Virus record (IMG/VR): IMGVR_UViG_3300042691_023629
Coordinates: 1 to 57,023 of that record
Reading direction: 5' to 3' (one strand)
Length of the DNA: 57,023 nt
Source: a virus
Position 1 is the stretch's first letter. Each line of letters opens with the position of its first letter. This document shows, piece by piece, positions 1-7,545 of this stretch. A program made the position numbers and the translations under genes. The notes under the pieces are model-generated. The model searched no databases. It was given only the letters and a program-made list of their open reading frames with translations, and was not told the DNA's origin.

Positions 1-69
1 TCAAGTGCCGCTCGGCCGGGGCGTGGATACGTGACGTGTTGTTGGGGCAGGGCTCGGAGAAGCCATGGA
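1..69. repeat. Terminal direct repeat, left copy
   Basis: These 69 bases are identical to the last 69 of the window. The repeat lies inside the portal coding region. Merging the two copies keeps the portal frame open, so this is either a circular-assembly overlap or a genuine short terminal redundancy. The exact match and the restored frame are seen directly; which explanation holds is inference. Confidence 0.97.
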
Positions 70-1826
70 CCATTCGTCCTACCAAGGTGCCGTCGCTGCC
101 GCCCGAGATCTCCGAGATGATCGTTGCGCAGGCGGCGCAGCCCATACAGCAGGCCATGCTGAGCGGGCAGCCGGTGACGGACGAGGAGATCATGGCGCTC
201 ATGGGGCCCATGCGTGACAGGGCCATGGAGCAGGTGCGTGAGCAGGCGCGGCAGCGGGCGCAGCGCATGGAGGACAAAATGGAGGACCAGCTGTCGGAAG
301 GCGGCTGGCTCGATGCGCTCGATGCGTTTATCGATGACATCACGACGTTCCCGAGTGCGGTCCTCAAGGGGCCCATCGTCCGCAAGAAGCCTGCGCTGAA
401 GTGGGTGCAGGGGTTGGACGGCGGCTACGAGCCCAAAGTCGAGGACACGTTGAAGCTCGAGTGGGAGCGGGTCGATCCGTTCATGATCTACCCCTCCCCG
501 TCTGCGACGACGGTCGATGATGGGTACCTCATCGAGAAGCACCGCATGGAGCGGCAGGATCTCGAGGATCTGATCGGTGTTGAGGGTTACAGCGAGAAGG
601 AGATTCGGGCGGCGCTCGAGGATTACGGCCGTGGGGGGCTGCGCGAGTGGCTCACTAACGACGTGGCGCAGGCCTCGGCACAAGGGAAATCCACCACCTC
701 GGTGGGTCTGAACCCAGACGGGTTAATCGATGCGCTGGAGTATTGGGGGTCGGTGCAGGGCCAGAAGCTCCTCGACTGGGGCATGTCCGAGAAAGAAATC
801 TCTGAGCCCACCAAAGAGTACCCGGTGAACATCTGGGTGGTCGGCACGCACGTCATCAAGGCGGTGTTGAACTACGACCCGCTGCGCCGGAAGCCGTACT
901 ACAAGGCCTCCTACGAGGAGATACCGGGCGCGTGGTGGGGCAACTCGGTTGCGGACCTCGTGCGTGACGCACAGACCGTTTGTAACGCCGCTGCGCGGGC
1001 CATGGTGAACAACATGGGCATCGCCAGCGGGCCGCAGGTGGTGGTGAACGTGGACCGGCTGCCGCCCGGTGAAGACATCACGCAGATGACGCCGTGGAAG
1101 ATCTGGCAGGTGACCAGTGATCCCATGAATGCGGCTACGCCGCCCGTGATCTTCAACCAGCCCGACAGCCGGGTTGCAGAGCTCGCGGGCATATTCGAGA
1201 AGTTCTCGACCATGGCGGACGAGTATTCGGGCATCCCGCGCTACATGGCAGGGGATGCGTCGGGTAACGCCGGTCGTACGGCCTCGGGCCTATCCATGTT
1301 GATGGGTAACGCCGGGAAGTCCATCAAGCAGGTCATCTCCAACATCGACGTGAGCGTGCTGTCGCCGCTGCTCGAGCGGCTGTACTACTACAACATGCGC
1401 TACTCGGAAGACCCGGAGTTGAAGGGCGACATCAACGTGGTGGCGCGTGGGGCCAACAGTTTGATTGCCAAAGACGCGGCGCAGATTCGCAGAAACGAGT
1501 TTCTGGCAACGACGGCCAACCCCATCGACATGCAGATCGTCGGGCTGGCAGGCCGTGCGGCCATACTGCGTGAGAACGTCAAGTCTCTTGACATGGACCC
1601 GGACAAGATCGTCCCGCCGCCCGAGGTCATCGCTGCCCGCCAGCAGGCTGCAGAGCAGGCCCAGCAGATGATGATGGCGCAGGCTCAGGGCCAGCCCGGA
1701 GTGCCGGGTCCGCCCGGTCAGCCGGGGACACCGGGGCAGTCGTCCGTGGGTAGCCTGCCGACGACGATGAACCGGCAGACGCTCGAGAACGGCGCACCTA
1801 TAACTGACAACTTCTCACCTAGTTGA
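1..1826 (+). CDS. Portal protein, C-terminal part (gene continues from window end)
   Basis: This is the 3' part of the portal gene whose start lies at 56669. In the circular sequence the frame enters at base 3 and gives a protein of about 703 residues, the size of P22-type podovirus portals. The portal forms the dodecameric ring at the capsid vertex through which DNA is packaged and ejected. The segment spanning the junction reads VKCRSAGAWIRDVL, a portal-like pattern. The C-terminal tail is rich in Gln, Ala and Met, carries about six collagen-like Gly-X-Y triplets (near 1690-1735), and could form the crown or barrel region facing the capsid interior. An apparent start at 36 is an artefact of the cut. 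The family assignment also rests on the position directly after the terminases and before scaffold and capsid. Confidence 0.88.
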   Translation, partial: KCRSAGAWIRDVLLGQGSEKPWTIRPTKVPSLPPEISEMIVAQAAQPIQQAMLSGQPVTDEEIMALMGPMRDRAMEQVREQARQRAQRMEDKMEDQLSEGGWLDALDAFIDDITTFPSAVLKGPIVRKKPALKWVQGLDGGYEPKVEDTLKLEWERVDPFMIYPSPSATTVDDGYLIEKHRMERQDLEDLIGVEGYSEKEIRAALEDYGRGGLREWLTNDVAQASAQGKSTTSVGLNPDGLIDALEYWGSVQGQKLLDWGMSEKEISEPTKEYPVNIWVVGTHVIKAVLNYDPLRRKPYYKASYEEIPGAWWGNSVADLVRDAQTVCNAAARAMVNNMGIASGPQVVVNVDRLPPGEDITQMTPWKIWQVTSDPMNAATPPVIFNQPDSRVAELAGIFEKFSTMADEYSGIPRYMAGDASGNAGRTASGLSMLMGNAGKSIKQVISNIDVSVLSPLLERLYYYNMRYSEDPELKGDINVVARGANSLIAKDAAQIRRNEFLATTANPIDMQIVGLAGRAAILRENVKSLDMDPDKIVPPPEVIAARQQAAEQAQQMMMAQAQGQPGVPGPPGQPGTPGQSSVGSLPTTMNRQTLENGAPITDNFSPS

Positions 1827-1847
1827 CAGTTAGCTTCTTGCGGCGTA

Positions 1848-2096
1848 GTGTTAGCACATATGCTACGAAGACCGGCTATTCAAGAGCTTAGAGCCGCCCA
1901 ACGACTGGCGGTTATGGCTGAGTGGAAGGAGCTTCAAGGCATGGTGGATGAAGAGCTGCAGGAGATCTATCTGCGGATGACAGACACCCACAACGTCGTG
2001 GTACTGCATCAGCTGCAGGGTCGAGCGCAGGCTCTGAAGGACTTCAAGACGGTCGTGAGCAACGCTCAGGACTACTTGGAGCGGATGTCGAAGTAG
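1848..2096 (+). CDS. Small helical protein between portal and scaffold
   Basis: This frame encodes 82 residues from the GTG at 1848, or 78 from an in-frame ATG at 1860; neither start has a strong ribosome-binding site. The protein is charged and predicted almost wholly helical, with repeated Gln-Ala and Glu-Leu stretches and no cysteine or membrane segment. It sits 21 bases after the portal stop and before the scaffold gene, a position where podoviruses often carry a small head-assembly protein. I do not recognise a family. A short GTTAGCAC motif overlaps the start region. Confidence 0.65.
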   Translation: MLAHMLRRPAIQELRAAQRLAVMAEWKELQGMVDEELQEIYLRMTDTHNVVVLHQLQGRAQALKDFKTVVSNAQDYLERMSK

Positions 2097-2224
2097 AACG
2101 ACCCTCGGGTGGCGCTCGAGGCTTGAGATTCAGCCAGCCCGGCTGAAGTCGTTTCAACCTAGCAGACCGCAATCAACGGGTGCAGACCGTCCCGGAGCAC
2201 CCACGAAACCGGAGCGAGGAACGG

Positions 2225-3166
2225 ATGATGAGCAATTTACCGAAGCAGGTTCAGCTGCAGGCTGAAGAAGTTGCCGAACTCGACAAGATGTTTGAGCAAC
2301 CAAATGAAGCCGAACAGCCGACAGCGGAGGTGGTTCAGGAGCCAGTTGAGCGCCCGAGCCAGCCGCCGAAGAAGACGGACGACGACACGTGGCAACAGCG
2401 TTATCAGACCCTTCAGGGGATGTACAACGCCGACGTTCCCCGCCTGAACACTCAGGTGAAGGAGCTCCAGCAGCAGTTGAAAGATGCTCTGGCTGCCATC
2501 GAAACGGTCAAGAAGTCCTCGCAGGTGGAGGCCCCGGCCGAGCGATTGGTCACTGAAAAGGATGTTGAGGCTTACGGAGGTGAGCTGATCGATCTGGTGA
2601 AGCGTCAGGCGTCTGAAGTATTTCAGGCAGAGCGGGCGCAGTTACAGAGAGATCTTCTCAGCCTTCAGGCGGAAAACGCTGACCTTCGCCAGCAGTTGGG
2701 CGGGGTTGCCGAGAAGCAGGGCATGAATGATCGGCGTGCGTACTTCATGGAGCTTGCTAAAGAAGTTCCAGATTACGAAACGCTGAACACGGACCCGGAT
2801 TTTCTGGCGTGGCTAGCCGAGATCGACCCGCTGAGCGGGGTGAGTCGGCAGTCGTACCTGAACGTCGCGTTCGAGCATTTCGATGTCAAGCGGACGGCCA
2901 ACCTGTTCAACGCGTGGAAAAGGGAGGCGGGCAAGCCTGAGCAGCCCCGCAAGACGGCGGCGCGTGAGCTCGAGCGTCAAGTTGCACCGGGTACGTCGCG
3001 TGGAGCAAGTGCTGCTCCCGTGAGCGCGGGCGACAAGATCTGGTCGATGCAAGAGATCGAGCGGTTCTATGTCGAGGCGTCCAAGGGTAAGTATGCCCGC
3101 GACGACGTGGCACGGATCGAAGCTGAAATCGACGCAGCCGTAGCTGCAGGACGTGTACGTCAGTAG
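2225..3166 (+). CDS. Capsid scaffolding protein
   Basis: A 313-residue acidic, Gln/Glu-rich protein that should act as the internal scaffold for procapsid assembly and leave before or during packaging. I chose the ATG at 2225 because GAGCGAGGAA precedes it at good spacing; a longer frame from 2180 lacks a site. Residues about 60-190 contain heptad-like coiled-coil stretches. The last roughly 45 residues form a compact charged segment (IWSMQEIERFYVEASKGKY), the pattern of scaffold C-termini that bind coat protein. It lies immediately upstream of the major capsid gene, as expected. No protease motif is visible, so it is not an obvious scaffold-protease fusion. Confidence 0.85.
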   Translation: MMSNLPKQVQLQAEEVAELDKMFEQPNEAEQPTAEVVQEPVERPSQPPKKTDDDTWQQRYQTLQGMYNADVPRLNTQVKELQQQLKDALAAIETVKKSSQVEAPAERLVTEKDVEAYGGELIDLVKRQASEVFQAERAQLQRDLLSLQAENADLRQQLGGVAEKQGMNDRRAYFMELAKEVPDYETLNTDPDFLAWLAEIDPLSGVSRQSYLNVAFEHFDVKRTANLFNAWKREAGKPEQPRKTAARELERQVAPGTSRGASAAPVSAGDKIWSMQEIERFYVEASKGKYARDDVARIEAEIDAAVAAGRVRQ

Positions 3167-3216
3167 ACCTCCTCTGCCATGGCTGATTAACCCCCTGAAG
3201 TAAGGAGTTTGCTGCC

Positions 3217-4260
3217 ATGGCAATTGCAACTACTGGTTCGTTTACGACCACCCCGACGATGTCGGGAAGTTTCATTCCGCAGATCTGGTCCGGGAAGCTC
3301 AACGTCAAGTTCTACGCCACGACCGTGTTTGGTGAAATCGCCAACACGAACTACGAGGGCGACATCAAGAACCTTGGCGACACGGTGATCATCAACAACA
3401 TCCCTGATGTCACCATCAACGACTACACCATCGGCTCCAACCTGACCTATCAGGTTCCCGCGCCGAACAAGATCCAGCTCGACATCAGCAAGGCGAAGTA
3501 TTTCGGGGTCAACATCTCCGACGTTATCGCCTATCAGTCGCAGCCGAAGCTGATGGACATGTTCACCAGCGATGCGGCCAAGCAGATGGCAATTGCTATC
3601 GACACCGACATCCTCAAGATGTCTGTCGATACGGTCTACGGCTGGTCCAAGTCGGACGCTCCGGCGGCAACCGGTGCCAGCATCAACGCTGGCACGCTGG
3701 CCGGTCGTCGGTCGGCATCGTTCAACCTCGGCGGCGCAGGCGGCACGTACAACGCGTCCACCAACCCGTTCGGCGGCGCTCCGCTGTCGCTCTCGACCTC
3801 GAACGTGCTGAACACCATCACCGCAATGGCGTCGGTTCTCGATGAGCAGAACGTGCCCGACACGAATCGCTTCCTCGTGATCTCGCCCCAAGTGCGCAAC
3901 CTGCTGATGAACTCCAACTTCCAGCAGGCGTACCTGACCGGTGACTCGCAGTCGATCCTCCGCAACGGCAAGATCGGCACCATCGACCGCTTCACGGTCT
4001 ATGTGTCGAACCTCCTGCCGACTGCTCTGGCCGGGCAGAACTTCGACGGCACCACCACCGGCACCGGCATCTCGGCCAACGCCGTTGCACGTAAGTGCAT
4101 GGTTGCTGGCGCAACCTCGGCAATCACCTTCGCCAGCCAGATCGCGAAGGTCGAGGCGATGCCCAACCCGAACGACTTCGGTCAGCTCGTCCGTGGCCTG
4201 AACATCTACGGCTACAAGACGATCAAGCCTGAGTCCATGGTGATTGCTCAGTACACCTGA
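3217..4260 (+). CDS. Major capsid protein
   Basis: A 347-residue protein with a clear TAAGGAG ribosome-binding site before the ATG. It begins with a Thr/Ser-rich N-arm and a segment (IPQIWSGKLNVKFYATTVFGEI) that resembles the start of podovirus coat proteins. The rest is beta-rich with few charged clusters, and the composition fits a HK97-fold coat. Codon use is strongly biased to C/G third positions, typical of a very highly expressed gene. It follows the scaffold directly and is followed by a strong intrinsic terminator, which suggests separate high-level expression. Assignment is by position, size and sequence style rather than by a catalytic motif. Confidence 0.9.
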   Translation: MAIATTGSFTTTPTMSGSFIPQIWSGKLNVKFYATTVFGEIANTNYEGDIKNLGDTVIINNIPDVTINDYTIGSNLTYQVPAPNKIQLDISKAKYFGVNISDVIAYQSQPKLMDMFTSDAAKQMAIAIDTDILKMSVDTVYGWSKSDAPAATGASINAGTLAGRRSASFNLGGAGGTYNASTNPFGGAPLSLSTSNVLNTITAMASVLDEQNVPDTNRFLVISPQVRNLLMNSNFQQAYLTGDSQSILRNGKIGTIDRFTVYVSNLLPTALAGQNFDGTTTGTGISANAVARKCMVAGATSAITFASQIAKVEAMPNPNDFGQLVRGLNIYGYKTIKPESMVIAQYT

Positions 4261-4281
4261 TAGCGGGTCGGTGTTGTGAGC

Positions 4282-4323
4282 ACCCGGCTGTGACTATCCC
4301 TCCTAGTCACGGCCGGGTTTTTT
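4282..4323 (+). terminator. Intrinsic terminator after capsid gene
   Basis: A 14-bp stem (4283-4296 with 4304-4317, one G-U pair) with a 7-base loop is followed by six T residues. It lies 22 bases after the capsid stop and before the adaptor genes, so it should cut rightward transcription and set a high capsid-to-tail ratio. Confidence 0.93.
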
Positions 4324-4336
4324 CGGGAGTTATTTG

Positions 4337-4960
4337 GTGTCGGTAGTTGCGTCGAGCATCATCAACCGCGTGCGAACCCAGTTGGTCGATAATGGCTCGA
4401 CCTTGCGCTGGACGGACTCGGAGCTCTTGAGTTGGCTGTCCGACGGCCAACGTCATTTGGTGTCGCTCGTCCCTCACGCAGCCCCGCGTACCGCGAATCT
4501 TGCGCTGGTTTCCGGCGCACGCCAGACCATCCCTTCGGACGGCTGGCGATTGATTACTGTCTACCGTAACACCGACGTCAGCGGAGGACCGGGGCCGTCT
4601 ACCCTTGAGGTGCCTCGGTCGCTACTCGACATTCAGTACGCGTCGTGGCCTGCCTCCGGCGGCGCTGCAACGGTTACCCACTGGTGCTACGACGAGCGTG
4701 ACCCTGCGATTTTCTGGGTGTATCCGCTCAACACTGGTGCAGGGTACGTGCAGATCAACTACTCGTTCATGCCAACGGATGTGTCGTCTACGTCCAGCCA
4801 GTTGTCTGTGCGTGACATCTTCCAGTCGGCGTTGTTCGACTACGTGATGTTCCGCGCCCACTCCAAGGACAGCGACTACGCGGCAGGGCAACAGCTCAGC
4901 GCAGCGTATTTCTCGTCCTATCAGGCTCACCTCGCCGCGTTCTTGCCGAGGGCTGGCTGA
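4337..4960 (+). CDS. Head-tail adaptor-like protein, copy 1
   Basis: 207 residues from the GTG at 4337, which has GGAG seven bases upstream; a TTG at 4334 is also in frame but too close to the site. The N-terminal helix pattern (RTQLVDNGSTLRWTDSELL) and the C-terminal helical region are shared with the next gene, so the two are diverged tandem duplicates. Conserved points are the WT/WS-x-SELL motif, GxRQxIPxxGW, and a Y(V/L)(Q/E)INYS strand. Proteins of this style occur just after the capsid in podoviruses and are sometimes listed as DUF6682; they probably form part of the adaptor ring below the portal. The function is inferred from position. Confidence 0.8.
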   Translation: MSVVASSIINRVRTQLVDNGSTLRWTDSELLSWLSDGQRHLVSLVPHAAPRTANLALVSGARQTIPSDGWRLITVYRNTDVSGGPGPSTLEVPRSLLDIQYASWPASGGAATVTHWCYDERDPAIFWVYPLNTGAGYVQINYSFMPTDVSSTSSQLSVRDIFQSALFDYVMFRAHSKDSDYAAGQQLSAAYFSSYQAHLAAFLPRAG

Positions 4961-5643
4961 TGGCAACACTCACAGTAGGCTCAGTTGTTGATCGAGTCGC
5001 TCGACTGCTTTACGACCAGACCAACATCAAGTGGTCGCGGTCCGAGCTGCTGGAACACATTAACGCAGCGCAGCGCGTGGTGGCGCTTGCATCGCCCACC
5101 ACCGGATCGACGATCTCCGTGGTTCAGCTTGTCGCTGGATCGCGGCAGGTCATCCCGGTCAACGGTTGGCTGTTGCTCGACGTGATTCGGAACATGGGTG
5201 TTGACGGTGCCACGCCGGGTCGCGCTGTTCGTGTGATCTCGCGCCGGTTGCTTGAGTCGTACAACCCGAACTGGCAGTTAACCACTCCCACCTCGATCAC
5301 GCAGAGCTACTGGTTCGACCCACAGGACCAGACCGGGTACTTCGTGTACCCGCCGTCGAACGGTACAGGCTACCTCGAGATCAACTACTCGAGCGCCCCT
5401 GACACACTTACGTCTGAGTCGCAGACGATGACGCTGCCTGACGTGGCTGATGCCGCCGTCATCAACTTCGTTTGCTTCCGGGCACTCAGCAAAGTGTCCG
5501 AATTCGGCAATCCGCAGCTCGCTACAGCCTACTTGGAAGCCTTCAACCAGTTGATGGGTGCGAAATACTCGGCCGAGCAGGCGAACAACCCGAACCTTGG
5601 CCTCATGCCGTTCAGCCCGGATGTCCGTGGAGGCACTTCGTGA
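4960..5643 (+). CDS. Head-tail adaptor-like protein, copy 2
   Basis: 227 residues; the ATG overlaps the previous stop (TGATG), showing translational coupling. It is a paralogue of the preceding 207-residue protein: both share the N-terminal SELL helix, the GSRQVIPVNGW segment, an aromatic middle strand and a C-terminal helix ending in a YL/YQ-rich stretch. It is about 20 residues longer, mainly at the C-terminus. It is likely a component of the portal-proximal adaptor or gatekeeper complex. Two different subunits with the same fold in a row suggest a hetero-oligomer or two stacked rings. Confidence 0.8.
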   Translation: MATLTVGSVVDRVARLLYDQTNIKWSRSELLEHINAAQRVVALASPTTGSTISVVQLVAGSRQVIPVNGWLLLDVIRNMGVDGATPGRAVRVISRRLLESYNPNWQLTTPTSITQSYWFDPQDQTGYFVYPPSNGTGYLEINYSSAPDTLTSESQTMTLPDVADAAVINFVCFRALSKVSEFGNPQLATAYLEAFNQLMGAKYSAEQANNPNLGLMPFSPDVRGGTS

Positions 5644-6287
5644 ACGTATCGTACGAAGTCTTCTACCCCGAGATCCTGCCGTACTTCCCGGGCATCCCGG
5701 AACCGGTCGCTTTCAACGCTGTGCGCAACGCGTGCATCGAGTTTTGCGACCGCACGGACTGGTTGATGTACACGCCGATCTTGCAAGACGTCATCGACGG
5801 CCAGAGCGAGTACGACATGACGCTGGATACGCCCACCGACACCACGGTGGCGCGGGTCCAGTCGGCTTGGTACACGGATTTGCCGCTGCTAGCCCGTGGT
5901 GACGACGATTTGCGCCGGATTTACAACCTGAATTGGCGCGATCAGACCGGACGGCCGGTGTACTACACGCAGTACGACCCCGAAACGCTGATTTTGTGCC
6001 CTACGCCGGACCAAACGGTGCCGCAGAGCCTTGCTGTGACGCTGATTATCCGGCCACTGCGCGATTCCACGACCGTTGACTCGAGTTTGCACGAGCGATG
6101 GGTCGAAGTGATTGCTGCAGGAGCGCGTTCGCGCCTCCATGAGGCGGCTGGACACGCGTATGAAAACCCACAGATGGCAGACAAGTTCCGCGCACTGTTC
6201 ACACTTGGTATCAACAAAGCCATTTCGGAACGTACGCGGGGTCTGTCCCGTTCAACGATGCGGGTTCGCCCGCCACGGCTGGTCTAA
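5640..6287 (+). CDS. Head completion or tail adaptor protein
   Basis: 215 residues from the GTG at 5640, which overlaps the previous stop. The frame is open upstream to 5472 but that part overlaps a real gene. The N-terminus is rich in aromatic residues (YEVFYPEILPYFPGIPEP) and includes a FCDRTDW helix, a style known in podovirus proteins between capsid and tail genes. It contains no enzyme motif. The tight four-base overlaps with both neighbours show one operon for the connector complex. It probably extends the head-tail interface; a tail-terminator role is also possible. Confidence 0.78.
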   Translation: MNVSYEVFYPEILPYFPGIPEPVAFNAVRNACIEFCDRTDWLMYTPILQDVIDGQSEYDMTLDTPTDTTVARVQSAWYTDLPLLARGDDDLRRIYNLNWRDQTGRPVYYTQYDPETLILCPTPDQTVPQSLAVTLIIRPLRDSTTVDSSLHERWVEVIAAGARSRLHEAAGHAYENPQMADKFRALFTLGINKAISERTRGLSRSTMRVRPPRLV

Positions 6288-6613
6288 TGAGCGTCATCAA
6301 GCTAGTCCAAGGCGACAACAGGCCATACATCCGCATGACGCTCACCAATGCGGACGGCACGGTGGTCGATGTTAGTAGCCCATCTACGACTATCAATCTG
6401 CTGTTTCGTGCTGCAGGTACCACGAGTGTGCTGTCAACTATTCCCTGCACCAAGCCGAACGGCGGCGCAGATGGGGTTGTACAGTTCAACTTCCCGAGCA
6501 CGACGCTCAACGTAGCGCCGGGCTCATATGAAGGGGAGATAGAGATCACTTTCGGCACGGAAGTGCAGACGGTGTTCGACACGTTGAAGTTCTACGTCAG
6601 GCAACAATTTTAG
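6287..6613 (+). CDS. Small Ig-like virion protein (BppU N-terminal style)
   Basis: 108 residues starting at an ATG that overlaps the previous TAA. The sequence alternates strands and turns, with GDNRPYIRMTLTNADGTVVD at the start and GSYEGEIEITF near the end. This matches the look of the N-terminal domain of BppU-type baseplate or fibre-attachment proteins, which start with a ligand-tolerant Ig-like sandwich. A stand-alone copy would be an adaptor that anchors a fibre or a head decoration. No ribosome-binding site is needed because it is coupled to the upstream gene. Confidence 0.7.
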   Translation: MSVIKLVQGDNRPYIRMTLTNADGTVVDVSSPSTTINLLFRAAGTTSVLSTIPCTKPNGGADGVVQFNFPSTTLNVAPGSYEGEIEITFGTEVQTVFDTLKFYVRQQF

Positions 6614-6621
6614 GAGCCACA

Positions 6622-7197
6622 ATGGAAACTCTGAACACTTCCGCCGCCAGTCGAGCCGGTATCGCTCGCAACCACGCGTCCTCAGAGATCATTCAGGTCA
6701 ATGGTCGCTACGATGTCGTTTGCGTTGGCGCGGACGGCAAAATCAAGTGGCAGGACGACATCAAGAACCTCGTCGTGACGGTCGGCAAGAACGACCTGCT
6801 CGACAAGTACCTCGCTGGTTCGGCCTACACGGCTGCGTGGTACATGGGGCTGGTAGACAATACCAGCTTCTCGGCGTACGCCGCAGGCGACACGCTTGCT
6901 TCGCACGCGGGCTGGCTCGAGATCGTCACCGGGTACAACTTCTCGGGTAGCTCGACCAACCGCGCCACCGTGGCATGGAACGCGGCCTCCGCAGGCTCCA
7001 AGGCCTCGACCGCTACTGCGTTCACCATCACTGGCTCGAACACGGTTCTCGGGTGCCTCCTGACCACCACGCAGGCGCGTAACACTACCTCCAACGGTGG
7101 TGCAGGCATTCTGCTGTCGGCTGGTTCGTTCTCGGGTGGTTCGCGTGCAGTCGTCAACGGCGACACGCTCAACGTCACCTACACCCTGACGGTTTAA
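6622..7197 (+). CDS. Virion structural protein, beta-rich
   Basis: 191 residues with AGGAG before the ATG. It is rich in Ala, Ser, Thr and Gly with a conserved-looking middle region (WYMGLVDNTSFSAYAAGDTL) followed by Ser/Thr-rich beta strands. Proteins of this type recur in podovirus and siphovirus head-tail regions without a defined role; capsid decoration or fibre attachment would fit. There is no signal peptide or enzyme motif. It belongs to the same rightward unit as its neighbours, with a nine-base gap upstream. Confidence 0.72.
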   Translation: METLNTSAASRAGIARNHASSEIIQVNGRYDVVCVGADGKIKWQDDIKNLVVTVGKNDLLDKYLAGSAYTAAWYMGLVDNTSFSAYAAGDTLASHAGWLEIVTGYNFSGSSTNRATVAWNAASAGSKASTATAFTITGSNTVLGCLLTTTQARNTTSNGGAGILLSAGSFSGGSRAVVNGDTLNVTYTLTV

Positions 7198-7206
7198 GGA
7201 GTAGCC

Positions 7207-7380
7207 ATGAGCATCGCAGTCGGCACTGAAGTGATGATCAAGTACACAACCCTCAGTGGCACGACCACTGGGGCAGCAGTTAACGAGAACGGCGCGTACC
7301 TCGTGAGAGTCGAGTACCTCGACAACGAAGGTGTGCAGCAAGAGCGTTACTTCGAGGAAGTCGAACTCGAAGTTGTGTGA
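7207..7380 (+). CDS. Small acidic protein, 57 residues
   Basis: The frame ATG 7207 to TGA 7378-7380 is preceded by AAGGAG at ideal spacing. It encodes 57 residues with an acidic C-terminal half (QERYFEEVELEVV) and a predicted small beta fold. It follows the 191-residue virion protein by nine bases. No family is recognised. Confidence 0.72.
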   Translation: MSIAVGTEVMIKYTTLSGTTTGAAVNENGAYLVRVEYLDNEGVQQERYFEEVELEVV

Positions 7381-7452
7381 CGACCTCTGATCGGTCGGTG
7401 ACGTCCGCAGTCAGTTAGTCCCGACCGTTGGACGTCTGGTTAGAGGACGTCC

Positions 7453-7542
7453 ATGAACACTGCGGGTTCCTGTATCCGGGCTTTCAGTATTCCGCCACCT
7501 TACGGTGGCGGGGCTGATCGCTTGCTGTCGTTGCGAAGGTAA
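7453..7542 (+). CDS. Possible 29-residue leader peptide before the giant fibre
   Basis: The only candidate frame in the 165-base gap 7381-7545 is ATG 7453 to TAA 7542, preceded by GAGGA. It would encode 29 residues including PPPYGGG, read from a hairpin (GCCACC-TTAC-GGTGGC). The stop lies three bases before the next start, which would allow coupling to the giant fibre gene. This could equally be a structured leader with no translated product. Confidence 0.3.
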   Translation: MNTAGSCIRAFSIPPPYGGGADRLLSLRR

Positions 7543-7545
7543 GCG

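Noticed and set aside
36-1826. Portal start at base 36
   Set aside because: The apparent start arises from cutting the circular genome; the true start is ATG 56669 with AAAGGAGG upstream.
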